From JBCBKU01 sp965267475 (lineage in GTDB: Bacteria; Pseudomonadota; Alphaproteobacteria; Rhodobacterales; Rhodobacteraceae): a stretch of DNA of 64,000 bases. The stretch's first letter is position 1, and every line of letters begins with the position of its first letter. Shown one piece after another: positions 34,561 to 42,724 of the stretch. The position numbers and the translations under genes were made by a program. The notes under the pieces are model-generated. The model searched no databases and was not told the origin of the DNA. It worked only from the letters and a program-made list of their open reading frames with translations. The stretch spans positions 1,984,001 to 2,048,000 of the forward strand of contig OZ254079.1 in assembly GCA_965267475.1 (NCBI GenBank), in the 5' to 3' direction.

Positions 34561-35655
34561 CTATGCACCCGGAGGCGGTGGAGGCAGGACGGTGAAAAGC
34601 TGAGCAAGCTCATCCACCTCATCCGCCGTTTTCCAACCATCCTGGCCTGCGGTCCAGACATGGGTCTCGCGCGTCATGTCGCCTTTCGCGACCATTTGTC
34701 CGAGATCGGCCTTGGAGTAGGGGCCGTGGGTCTTTCCGCCTTCTGCAATGTGCCAAACATGTTCAACCGGAGGAGGCGGCGGCGGCACGGCAGGCGCGGC
34801 GCCCCAGGGGCCCCGTTGCGCCATCTGCGCGCCCATGGCCATGCCAAGCCCTGCACCAACCCCTGCGCCGATGCCGGAGGACGCCTCGCCACCCTTCTGC
34901 AAAGCCTCGGCCGTCGCATATTTGGTGTAGCGGTCCAGATCGCCCACGACGCCCATTGACGTGCGCTTGTCCAAGGCCTCTTCCACGGCAGGTGGCAGAG
35001 AAATGTTCTCGATATATAGCTCTGGGATCGACAGGCCGTATTCGGCAATGTTGCCCGAGATCGCCTCTGCCACGACCCGGCCCAGTTCCTTGGTGTTGCC
35101 CGCCATGTCCAGAACAGGGATCCCGGCGGTCGAAATCACGCGGCTGAATTCCTGCACGATGATGTTGCGGATCTGGAAGCTGATCTCATCCATCGTAAAC
35201 TCGCCATCCGTGCCCACGATCTCGACCAGGAACTTGGCGGGATCGGTGACGCGCACCGCATAGGTCCCGAAGGCGCGAAGCCGCGTTGGGCCAAATTCTG
35301 GATCGCGCAGCATGATGGGGTTCTTCGTGCCCCATTTCAGGTCGGTGAAACGGGTCGTATTTACGAAATAGATCTCGGACTTGAAGGGGGACCGGAACCC
35401 GTGATCCCAATGCTGAAGCGTCGTCAGGATCGGCATGTTGTTGGTCTCAAGCATGTAAAGACCCGGCGTGAACACATCCGCCAATTGGCCTTCATGCACA
35501 AACACCGCCGCTTGACCTTCGCGCACTGTCAGCTTGGCGCCGTACTTGATCTCATGGGCTTCACGCTCGAACCGCCAGACCATCGTGTCGCGCGTATCGT
35601 CAACCCAATGGATGACGTCGATAAACTCACCTGAGAGAAAGTCGAAGATGCCCAT
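34561..35655 (-). CDS. SPFH-domain protein with C-terminal GYF_2 domain
   Basis: About 364 residues from the ATG at 35655, the usual start MGIFDFLSGEFIDVI; AGGACATT lies upstream. Residues 15-245 are an SPFH/band-7 domain (LADVFTPGLYMLET, FVNTTRFTDLKWGTK, RLRAFGTYAVRVTDPAKFL, then an amphipathic helix with NTKELGRVVAEAISGNI). A Gly/Ala-rich and Pro-rich linker precedes a GYF_2 (DUF4339) domain (HVWHIAEGGKTHGPYSKADL) and the final PPPPPGA. It probably oligomerises at the inner membrane and binds proline-rich partners. The same architecture is frequently linked to TelA and zinc-ribbon genes. Confidence 0.88.
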   Translation of the reverse strand: MGIFDFLSGEFIDVIHWVDDTRDTMVWRFEREAHEIKYGAKLTVREGQAAVFVHEGQLADVFTPGLYMLETNNMPILTTLQHWDHGFRSPFKSEIYFVNTTRFTDLKWGTKNPIMLRDPEFGPTRLRAFGTYAVRVTDPAKFLVEIVGTDGEFTMDEISFQIRNIIVQEFSRVISTAGIPVLDMAGNTKELGRVVAEAISGNIAEYGLSIPELYIENISLPPAVEEALDKRTSMGVVGDLDRYTKYATAEALQKGGEASSGIGAGVGAGLGMAMGAQMAQRGPWGAAPAVPPPPPPVEHVWHIAEGGKTHGPYSKADLGQMVAKGDMTRETHVWTAGQDGWKTADEVDELAQLFTVLPPPPPGA

Positions 35656-35741
35656 TTCAAATGTCCTTTTCGCTTGAGCCCGGACCACGCCACAGGCGCC
35701 CATCCGGTCTTGTCTTTCCGTATCCGGTTCTCGCCATGCGT

Positions 35742-36680
35742 TCAGCCCCCTTCAGGCAAAACGCGTTCGGCCAGCGTGCGGATGATCGGTCTTGCTTCGT
35801 CCAGCGTCATACCCGGCCGCAACGCCGGGTCGTAAAGCATACGCAAAAGCAGCGCGTCGTGATCGGTCAGAAGCGCAAATTCCTCGTCATCGTTGAAGAC
35901 CGAGGGGCGGGCCCCCGGGCTGTCGTTGGACAGACCCAGACCCTGTGCAATTTCCTCGTGAATGCAGGACAGCCGCAACAAGTCCGGGTGTTCGCCCCGG
36001 ATCACGGCGACCGCGCGTTCATAAGCTCCATTCAGATCGTTGTCCCAGGCGAGAACCAGGCAATAGCTGGGGCGTTCCAGGTCGGTGACAGTGTTCAATG
36101 CCGCGTCCGAGATCGACGGCACGATGCTGCGCAAGGTCGGTCCGAGGGCGCGGCGTTCATCTTCATTGACCACAAAGACATGAAAATTCGCGCCGTTTCC
36201 GCGCACTTGCCGGATCGGGCGCCCGATCAACCCGGATAGCCGAAAAAGATAGGCGTTGATGGCCGCTTGATCGCGTTGCCGTTTCTCGGGCTCAACCGTC
36301 TGGCCAAACTCGACCTTCACGCGGATCGGGCCGTCCCAGCGATGCAGTGTACTGGCCGATTCCCGCGCGACCAGACGACCGCCGATGGTGGAGTATTCTT
36401 CAAACAGGGCCACTTGTTCGAATGTCTGGGCAAGCTTGGCGGCGTCAAAGGGCGCATCCGTCGGGGCGGCATCCGTCCGAAGAAGGCCCTGCTGGCGCAG
36501 GCTGCCCTCGACCCGGGCATAGTAGGCTTCGAGATCAAGGCTTGCGGCGGACCGCGCCGGTGCGGGCGCAACCTCGGGCGCGACCGGAGCCGGGGCAGGG
36601 GACGTGACAAGGGGCTCGGGCCCGCAGGACGCGAGCCCGAGAAAACAGAGCAACGCTGCGGCCAGACGGTCCGCGGCCAT
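35742..36680 (-). CDS. DUF2927 domain lipoprotein
   Basis: About 312 residues from the ATG at 36680, with AGGAAGGA upstream. The lipobox LASC (Cys19) follows AALLCFLGLAS, so it should be lipidated and anchored in the periplasm. After a Pro/Ala-rich spacer (about 25-45) comes the DUF2927 domain. It has a metalloprotease-like HEEIAQGLGL motif (about residues 240-249) with a downstream acidic FNDDEEF and HDALLL. No His-containing third ligand is certain, so protease activity is only suggested. It follows TelA by 35 bases. Confidence 0.82.
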   Translation of the reverse strand: MAADRLAAALLCFLGLASCGPEPLVTSPAPAPVAPEVAPAPARSAASLDLEAYYARVEGSLRQQGLLRTDAAPTDAPFDAAKLAQTFEQVALFEEYSTIGGRLVARESASTLHRWDGPIRVKVEFGQTVEPEKRQRDQAAINAYLFRLSGLIGRPIRQVRGNGANFHVFVVNEDERRALGPTLRSIVPSISDAALNTVTDLERPSYCLVLAWDNDLNGAYERAVAVIRGEHPDLLRLSCIHEEIAQGLGLSNDSPGARPSVFNDDEEFALLTDHDALLLRMLYDPALRPGMTLDEARPIIRTLAERVLPEGG

Positions 36681-36715
36681 GGTCTGGATCCTTCCTGTCG
36701 TTCCGTCGGCCGGGG

Positions 36716-37900
36716 TCAGACCCCGGCGACGGGTGCCTCGGTTGTTGCGCGCGCCTTGGCGGAGGCGAGCGTCTTCTTCAACTCGGCCTCCATGGCTTGC
36801 AATTCTTGTTCGGCCTCGGCCCGTTTGGCCTTGCCCTCGTCGGCGATCTGAAGGCTTTCCTCGATCGTCGCGATCAGTTCCGCATTGGCGGCCTTGATGG
36901 CGGCGATGTCGAACACACCGCGTTCCATTTCCTGGCGTACGGTCTTGTTCGCTTCGCGCAAGTTTTCGGCATTGGCCGTCAGAAGCTCGTTGGTCAGATC
37001 GCTGGCTTCCTTCACCGCGGCTGCGGCCTCGGCCGAGCGCTGGATGGTCACGGCCTGAGCCAGTTGCGTTTCCCACAGCGGCACGGTGTTCACCAGCGTC
37101 GAGTTGATCTTGGTGATCAGCGACTTGTCGTTTTCCTGAACCAGCCGGATGGACGGCAACGATTGCATGGTCACCTGGCGCGTCAGTTTCAGGTCATGGA
37201 CGCGCCGTTCAAGATCATCGCGGGCGGCACGCAGGTCGCGCAATTCTTGGGCTTTCATCACACCCTGATCCTCGGGCGCGGCGTCCACTTCCGCCACCTT
37301 TGCGGGGATTTCGGTCTTGTCGAGCTGGCTGAGCCTTTCTTCCCCGGCCGCAATGTACAGCGCCAGTTCGTCGTAGAAATTCAGCGTTTTGTCGTAAAGG
37401 ATGTCCAGCGATTTGACGTCCTTCATAAGCTTGTGCTCATGCTCAAGAAGGTTGTCGGTGATCTTGTCGATCTGGCCCTGAACGCTTTCGTACTTGGCGG
37501 CGAATTTGGCCGCTGGTGCAATCTGACCGGTCAGCCATTCCCACCAGGACCTTTTGCGGCGGACATCCAGTTCCGAGATGGAAAACCCGCGAATGGTCGT
37601 CACGATATCGCGCAGGCTATCGCCGGCGGGGCCCACATCCTTGTTGCGCACATCAGCCAGCATCGATTGGCTGATTTCCTGCAACTCCGCCTGCGCGGCC
37701 GAACCGAACGACACGATCGAATTCGTGTCGGTCATGTCGATCTCGCCCATGCGTTTTTCGATCTCGGCCGCCACGGGCTTGTCCGCCCGCTCATACGGCA
37801 CGACATCTGCCGCAGGCGTCGGTTCCGGCAGGATCACGGCGTTCAGCTCATCAACCGATTTCACGGCGGCCTCAGCCTTGCGTCTTACACTGTCTGACAT
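36716..37900 (-). CDS. TelA family toxic anion resistance protein
   Basis: A 394-residue protein from the ATG at 37900 (GAGGGA nearby). It is soluble, strongly helical and coiled-coil rich, with RRKRSWWEWLTGQIAPAAKFAAKYESVQGQID (about 110-140) and a later LVNTVPLWETQLAQAVTIQRSAEAAAAV, both typical of TelA/KlaA. TelA was named for tellurite resistance; related genes act in Ter/Tel stress systems and affect cell-envelope phenotypes. It is 27 bases after XpaC in the operon. Confidence 0.93.
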   Translation of the reverse strand: MSDSVRRKAEAAVKSVDELNAVILPEPTPAADVVPYERADKPVAAEIEKRMGEIDMTDTNSIVSFGSAAQAELQEISQSMLADVRNKDVGPAGDSLRDIVTTIRGFSISELDVRRKRSWWEWLTGQIAPAAKFAAKYESVQGQIDKITDNLLEHEHKLMKDVKSLDILYDKTLNFYDELALYIAAGEERLSQLDKTEIPAKVAEVDAAPEDQGVMKAQELRDLRAARDDLERRVHDLKLTRQVTMQSLPSIRLVQENDKSLITKINSTLVNTVPLWETQLAQAVTIQRSAEAAAAVKEASDLTNELLTANAENLREANKTVRQEMERGVFDIAAIKAANAELIATIEESLQIADEGKAKRAEAEQELQAMEAELKKTLASAKARATTEAPVAGV

Positions 37901-37927
37901 GGGTCGTTCCCTCACATCCCTTTGGAT

Positions 37928-38821
37928 CTATTCAGTTCTTACGCCCTCGCGGGCCAATCGGTCACGCAACACACCGATCTCGACATCGAGATCGGACCGG
38001 TCATCCAAGAGCATCGTTTCGGTCCGCGCGGCGAAACTGTTCTCAAGGTCGTCAAGAAGCGAGACATAGTCGTTTCGCGCCTTGTCATCCCGCGTCCGGG
38101 AATAGAGATCGGCGAATTTGACGGTCGCGTCCTTCGCGCCGAGCAAATACACACCGAGATATTTTCGCGCCCCTGTCAGGTCGCGCGGGTCTTCTTCAAC
38201 GGTTCGGAACATCTTTCGGGCGGTTGTCGAGAACCGATCGACGCGGGCTTCTAGCTGGCGGTCTTCGGCGCGCAGGATCGCGTCCTTCATGGCAGCCAAA
38301 TGCTTTTCCGCCTCGTCCACGGCCCGTGCCACCCGGTTGGTCTGGAACTGGTCGACGCCTTCGACGCCCTTGTCGGCCAGCGGATCAATGCCGAAAGCCA
38401 CGCTGTGCAGAACCGCCCCTGCCAATCCCAGGGCAATCGGCACGATAAATCCGCCAATCGAGGCAAAGGCCGCCACGCCGATCCCAAGCCCGGTCAGGGC
38501 GCTGCCGAAGATTTTACGGGGGATTGCGGGGCGCTTGGCGACTTTGCGGGCATCGAAGGCTTCATGGGCCAAAAGCCCCTCGCGCGTCAGCCAGGCCGCC
38601 AGCAGCAGCAGGCCCACGGCCATAAGGCGCAAGGCCAATTCAGAGCCGTCCCGAGTGAACCCCACAAGCGCAATGAACAAAGGCGCAACGAAAAGGATAT
38701 TCGCGCGTCCGCCCGCACGGGTGCGTTCGGCGCCGCGATACGGTCGCGCCGGTCCGCCATCGCCGCCGCTCGACGGGCGCGCGTTGCCGGGGCTGTATTT
38801 GCCGCCGAACCGCTCAGCCAT
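37928..38821 (-). CDS. XpaC-like membrane protein (5-bromo-4-chloroindolyl phosphate hydrolysis family)
   Basis: About 297 residues from the ATG at 38821 (a GTG at 38833 is an alternative). A Gly/Pro-rich start (RFGGKYSPGNARPSSGG) is followed by two pairs of hydrophobic helices (about 40-75 and 105-140) and a soluble helical domain with EARVDRFSTTARKMFRTVEEDPRDLTGARKYLGVYLLG, the XpaC hallmark. The family name comes from a colony-colour phenotype; no phosphatase motif is visible. It partners TelA. An overlapping small frame upstream (38814-38945) may be translationally coupled to it. Confidence 0.86.
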   Translation of the reverse strand: MAERFGGKYSPGNARPSSGGDGGPARPYRGAERTRAGGRANILFVAPLFIALVGFTRDGSELALRLMAVGLLLLAAWLTREGLLAHEAFDARKVAKRPAIPRKIFGSALTGLGIGVAAFASIGGFIVPIALGLAGAVLHSVAFGIDPLADKGVEGVDQFQTNRVARAVDEAEKHLAAMKDAILRAEDRQLEARVDRFSTTARKMFRTVEEDPRDLTGARKYLGVYLLGAKDATVKFADLYSRTRDDKARNDYVSLLDDLENSFAARTETMLLDDRSDLDVEIGVLRDRLAREGVRTE

Positions 38822-38945
38822 TCGGGGCGCCACCCACGGCCACGTAGATGATCAATGCCAGAAGAAGGAAGAACGCAATGCGGTCCATCAGATTGAATGT
38901 CAGCCCCTCTTTTCCCTCTACCAGTTTCGACCCGGCCAGCCACAC
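38814..38945 (-). CDS. Candidate single-helix membrane micro-protein between TerC and XpaC
   Basis: A 43-codon frame from GTG at 38945, or 24 codons from the ATG at 38888, ending in TGA at 38814-38816 and overlapping the XpaC start by 8 bases. The encoded peptide has a polar start (WLAGSKLVEGKEGLTFNL) and then DRIAFFLLLALIIYVAVGG, a clear membrane helix. Third codon positions are mostly G or C as in neighbouring genes. No convincing Shine-Dalgarno is seen for either start. Family unknown; the overlap with XpaC is the main support. Confidence 0.5.
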   Translation of the reverse strand: MWLAGSKLVEGKEGLTFNLMDRIAFFLLLALIIYVAVGGAPNG

Positions 38946-38965
38946 TATAGCGGCTCTGGTGACCC

Positions 38966-39784
38966 TTAGCTATGCGTCTCGGCCTGCCGTTCAAGCGCCA
39001 GCTTCCGGGCATAGCCGGACTGGATGATTTCAACGGCGAAAAGCACGATCACTGCGAAATAAAAGGTCGTTTTCGACATCGGGATTAAGGGGAAACCGAA
39101 GATCAATATCCCCAGGCTGTCATCGTGCATGGCATGGGCCGCGGCCACGCCCGCTTCGCCCAGCAAGACCACGCCAACGATCAGAAGGATGAACAGGCCA
39201 AGAACTTCATACATGCGGTTCTTTTCGAGAAACGCGGTGACACCATCTGCCAGAAGCAGCATCGCAAGACCCGACAGGATGATGGCGGTTGCCAGGATCG
39301 GGAACACATCGGTGATCGCCAGAGCCGACAAGACGGAATCGAAGGAAAAGATCAGGTTCATGAGGACGATCAAGGACACGACCTGAACGGCGGATTTGCT
39401 GGATTTGTGATCCACATCCGTCCCGAGATGTTGGATCGACAGCATGTGGGCGATTTCCTTGACCGCCGTGTACATGATGAAAATGCCTCCAAAAACAAAG
39501 ACAACCGTGGCGAAATTCACCCCGCCTTCGATGACGCCTTCCCAATCGAACACGTAAAACGGATCGGCCAGCGCGTCGATCAGCCGGATCATGGTGAAGA
39601 GCAATATGACCCGTAGGGCGACCGCGATGATGATACCCCAGAACCGGACCGCTTTCTGGTGCGCCACGGGCGCGCGCTGGCTTTCGATCGAGATATAAAG
39701 CAAGTTGTCGAACCCGAGAACCGCTTGCAAAAAGCAAAGCATCAAGAGGGATCCCAGGTTTTCAAGGGTCAATAGATCAAGCAT
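38966..39784 (-). CDS. TerC family integral membrane protein
   Basis: A 272-residue protein with seven to nine hydrophobic helices. The paired acidic signature residues of TerC are present: VLGFDNLLYIS (about 23-33) and LIFSFDSVLSALAITD (about 145-160), which form a metal-binding site in the membrane. TerC/Alx/YkoY proteins are linked to tellurite resistance and to manganese export that supports exported metalloproteins. It is the first gene of the minus-strand locus that includes XpaC, TelA, the DUF2927 lipoprotein and the SPFH protein. Confidence 0.92.
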   Translation of the reverse strand: MLDLLTLENLGSLLMLCFLQAVLGFDNLLYISIESQRAPVAHQKAVRFWGIIIAVALRVILLFTMIRLIDALADPFYVFDWEGVIEGGVNFATVVFVFGGIFIMYTAVKEIAHMLSIQHLGTDVDHKSSKSAVQVVSLIVLMNLIFSFDSVLSALAITDVFPILATAIILSGLAMLLLADGVTAFLEKNRMYEVLGLFILLIVGVVLLGEAGVAAAHAMHDDSLGILIFGFPLIPMSKTTFYFAVIVLFAVEIIQSGYARKLALERQAETHS

Positions 39785-39925
39785 CGCGCGCTCCTGTCCC
39801 GTTCGTTGCCGAGAGACATACAGATGCCCGCCGCCCGAACAAGCGAAGATCGCGATCTCAAGCGGGGAAAAAGTTCTGACGAAAAACTTTTTTGCAACTT
39901 TCTTGAGGAGGGAATTCGGCCGCGC

Positions 39926-40651
39926 CTAGAGCCCAAGCTGGTCGCGGACGATCTTTGGGCGCACTTCAGTTACGGCGCCCGGCGGGATCTCGCCCAGACG
40001 AAAGGGGCCAAAGCTGATCCGGATCAGTCGGTTGACCGAGAACCCTATGCTCTCCATCGTGCGGCGGATTTCGCGGTTTTTGCCCTCGCGAAGCGTCACG
40101 GTCGCCCAGGCATTAGCGCCTTGTTGTCGGTCGAGCGTAACATCCATGGGACGGAACCTTTCGCCGTCGATCTCGATCCCCTGGCGGAGCGTAGCGAAAT
40201 CTTCGTCCCTGGGACGGCCCTTGATCCGGACGCGGTATTTGCGGCTCCACCCGGTTGAAGGCAGTTCCAGCCGACGTTTGATCCCGCCGTCATTCGTCAA
40301 AAGCAAAAGCCCCTCTGAATTCAGGTCGAGCCGCCCGATCGTCATCACCCGGGGCAAGTCGGTGGGCAAAGCGTCGAACACAGTTTTCCGGCCCTTTTCG
40401 TCCTTTGCTGTCGTGACCAGCCCGGCGGGCTTGTGGAAAAGCCAGATCCTGGGCGCTTCGGCTGCTCCGATCGGGGCACCGTCCACCGTGATCTTGTCCT
40501 TGGGCCCCACGTTGAGCGCTGGCGAGGAGATTGCCTTGCCATTTACCGAAACGCGTCCGGCTTCGATGATGCGCTCTGCTTCGCGCCGCGACGCCACGCC
40601 AGCGCGCGCCAGGACCTTGGCGATCCTGTCTCCTTTGGGGGTCTCACTCAT
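39926..40651 (-). CDS. rluB: RluB-type 23S rRNA pseudouridine synthase
   Basis: A 241-residue protein from the ATG at 40651, which overlaps the upstream methyltransferase stop by 8 bases. Residues 1-60 are an S4 RNA-binding domain (RIAKVLARAGVASRREAERII); the RluA/RsuA-type catalytic domain contains the active-site Asp in GRLDLNSEGLLLLTNDG and the late motif EGKNREIRRTMESIG. It isomerises uridine in rRNA, most likely U2605 of 23S rRNA; RluE/RluF/RsuA relatives are alternatives. Confidence 0.87.
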   Translation of the reverse strand: MSETPKGDRIAKVLARAGVASRREAERIIEAGRVSVNGKAISSPALNVGPKDKITVDGAPIGAAEAPRIWLFHKPAGLVTTAKDEKGRKTVFDALPTDLPRVMTIGRLDLNSEGLLLLTNDGGIKRRLELPSTGWSRKYRVRIKGRPRDEDFATLRQGIEIDGERFRPMDVTLDRQQGANAWATVTLREGKNREIRRTMESIGFSVNRLIRISFGPFRLGEIPPGAVTEVRPKIVRDQLGL

Positions 40652-41408
40652 CGTCTGGTCGTCTAAACCCGGCGACGCTGGTGGCGCAACCGAACATGTG
40701 CCGGCGTTCTGATACAAACAGACCCTCTTTGCGCAGCGCTTCTGCAAACTGGGAACAATCACCAAAATTGCGCGTGTAGGTTCCGATCATAGCAAAGTCC
40801 TGAGCGCCTTTCAGAAACATCCGTTCCAGGGCCGGAAGCACACGGTTCATGTAGAACCTATAGACGGGTGCCAGACCCCAGCCTTTCGGGTCCGAGGCCT
40901 CGATCAGCGCGAATGACCCGCCCGGGCGCAGTATGGTCGCGATCCGACGGGCAAGCACACCGTGTCCAGCAGGCGTCAAAGTCTTCAAGCCGAAAGTCGA
41001 TATCACAAGATCTGCGCCCACCGGCAGATCTGTTGTCAGGGCGTCGGCCTGAATATGTTCGATCTGACCTGCTCTTGAGCGGTGCAGCCTTTCAACCGCT
41101 TCTCGATGCATCGCGCCAGAGATGTCGACAGCTGTAACTCTGGCGCTTGGAAATTGACGAAGGACGTGGGGCCAGACCTCTCCGGTGCCCGCCATCAGGT
41201 CTATGACCAGAGGAGCCTGAGGGATCTCGGCACCTTTCACCCGTGCTATGATCTGCGCGTCCCGGAGGCGGATCACGCATCGGCGCCGCCAGGCCCGAAT
41301 GAACCCGAACGAGGCCACGGCGCTCCACCATCTGTAGCGCGCCGAGCACCGGTCGAACAGATCGGCGACAAAGTCCGGGTCGTAGATGTCTGTCGGGTCG
41401 CTAGCCAT
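40644..41408 (-). CDS. Class I SAM-dependent methyltransferase, UbiE-like
   Basis: About 254 residues from the ATG at 41408. Motif I is VIDLMAGTGEVWPHVL, motif II AVDISGAMH, and LRPGGSFALIEASDPKGWGL with a helical tail RFYMNRVLPALERMFLKG recalls the ubiquinone/menaquinone methyltransferase group. The early YDPDFVADLFDRCSARYRWW is the family's N-terminal helix. Substrate not proven; alternatives include a lipid or quinone precursor. Coupled by overlap to the pseudouridine synthase, divergent from tadA. Confidence 0.82.
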   Translation of the reverse strand: MASDPTDIYDPDFVADLFDRCSARYRWWSAVASFGFIRAWRRRCVIRLRDAQIIARVKGAEIPQAPLVIDLMAGTGEVWPHVLRQFPSARVTAVDISGAMHREAVERLHRSRAGQIEHIQADALTTDLPVGADLVISTFGLKTLTPAGHGVLARRIATILRPGGSFALIEASDPKGWGLAPVYRFYMNRVLPALERMFLKGAQDFAMIGTYTRNFGDCSQFAEALRKEGLFVSERRHMFGCATSVAGFRRPDDE

Positions 41409-41448
41409 CCGCTCTTGTTTCAAGGGCTTGCGTGGAGGACAAGAACGA

Positions 41449-41898
41449 ATGACCTTCACAAGTTTTATGGATCAGGCCCTGGCCGAGGCCCGGGCGGCTT
41501 CAAAACGAGGCGAAGTGCCTGTGGGCGCGGTTGTCGTCTCTCCGCACGGGCAAGTCGTGTCGCGTGCCGGAAACCGGACGCGGGCGTTGAAGGATCCGAC
41601 CGCCCATGCCGAAATCCTGGCGCTGCGTGCAGCGTGTGAGGCGGCGGGATCGGAACGCCTTCCCGGCTACGATCTGTATGTGACGCTGGAGCCTTGCGCG
41701 ATGTGCGCTGGCGCGATTGCCGCAGCGCGGATTGCGCGACTGTATTACGGCGCGGGCGACCCGAAATCGGGCGGCGTGGCCCATGGCGCGCGCGTCTTCG
41801 CCCATCCGCAGGCGCATCATGCGCCCGAGGTCTATGATGGCATCGGCGGGGACGAGGCCGAGCAGCTTCTGAAGCGTTTCTTCGCAGACCACCGGTAA
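41449..41898 (+). CDS. tadA: tRNA-specific adenosine deaminase
   Basis: A 149-residue protein from the ATG at 41449; GGAGG lies about ten bases upstream. It has the cytidine/deoxycytidylate deaminase zinc site: His53 and catalytic Glu55 in TAHAEIL, and Cys83/Cys86 in EPCAMC. It converts A34 to inosine in tRNA-Arg(ACG), an essential wobble modification. Divergent from the methyltransferase gene, with a 40-base promoter gap. Confidence 0.94.
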   Translation: MTFTSFMDQALAEARAASKRGEVPVGAVVVSPHGQVVSRAGNRTRALKDPTAHAEILALRAACEAAGSERLPGYDLYVTLEPCAMCAGAIAAARIARLYYGAGDPKSGGVAHGARVFAHPQAHHAPEVYDGIGGDEAEQLLKRFFADHR

Positions 41899-41984
41899 AT
41901 CGCCTGCCGGAGGCATTCGAATTTTTGCCAAGATGAAGGGCGTTTCAGGTCTTCGAGCCCTTCCATTTGGGTGCTTGGCTGGTC

Positions 41985-42677
41985 CTAGATCGTGATCCCG
42001 GTCAGGACTTCAGGCGCGATGACATCTACCCCCGGCAAACCGGCGACCAGGTCATCGGCCGATTGCGCAAGCAGTGGGAAGGTCTTGAAGTGGCAGGGGA
42101 TCACCGTTTTGAAGTTGAAATATCGCTTCGCGGCCCAGGCGGCGGCCTTCATATCCATCGTGAAATGCCCGCCCGCGCAAAGGATGCCGATATCGGGGGC
42201 ATAATACTCGCCCATCCAAGCCATGTCGGCCATGATGTCGGTGTCGCCCGAAACGTAGATCACATGCCCTTCGCCCCGGATCATGAACCCTGCTTCCGCG
42301 CCGGTATAAAGTGGACCTTCGTCGAAGCCGATGGATGAGGAATGGACCGCGTTGACCATCGAAACCGCAACGCCGCCCAATTGGACCGTGCCGCCCTTGT
42401 TGAACCCGATGACCGATGCGCCTTCTTTCGTTTCCCACCATGCCATCAGGTCGTAGATGCCGACTAGTGGCGCGCCGGTTTCCTTGTGAAGCGCGAGCGC
42501 ATCGCCGGTGTGGTCGCCATGGCCATGCGTGATCAGGATATGGGTCGCGCCTTCGGTTGCCTCAGCCCGCCGATCTTCCGGGAACGTCGGGTTGCCGGTC
42601 AGCCACGGGTCGATCAGAAGCACCTGGTCTTCGATCTCGATGCGGAAACCTGCATGTCCCAGCCACGTGATTTTCAT
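41985..42677 (-). CDS. UPF0173-type metal-dependent hydrolase
   Basis: A 230-residue metallo-beta-lactamase-fold protein. The metal motif HGHGDHTGD (51-59) and Asp23 in LLIDPWLTGNP are visible, as is a later VSGDTDIMADM and CAGGHFTMDM. UPF0173 relatives hydrolyse lactones or phosphodiesters; in this case the substrate is unknown. It is transcribed divergently from the ceramidase-like gene (48-base gap). Confidence 0.88.
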   Translation of the reverse strand: MKITWLGHAGFRIEIEDQVLLIDPWLTGNPTFPEDRRAEATEGATHILITHGHGDHTGDALALHKETGAPLVGIYDLMAWWETKEGASVIGFNKGGTVQLGGVAVSMVNAVHSSSIGFDEGPLYTGAEAGFMIRGEGHVIYVSGDTDIMADMAWMGEYYAPDIGILCAGGHFTMDMKAAAWAAKRYFNFKTVIPCHFKTFPLLAQSADDLVAGLPGVDVIAPEVLTGITI

Positions 42678-42724
42678 GGGTACCCTCCCTAGATTCTTCC
42701 CTGGAACTCTAGCAGGGATGCGGG

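Noticed and set aside
39868..39892. A/T-rich hairpin AAAAAGTT...AACTTTTT downstream of the pseudouridine synthase gene
   Set aside because: Stem contains one G-C pair per arm and is weak; not called as a terminator.
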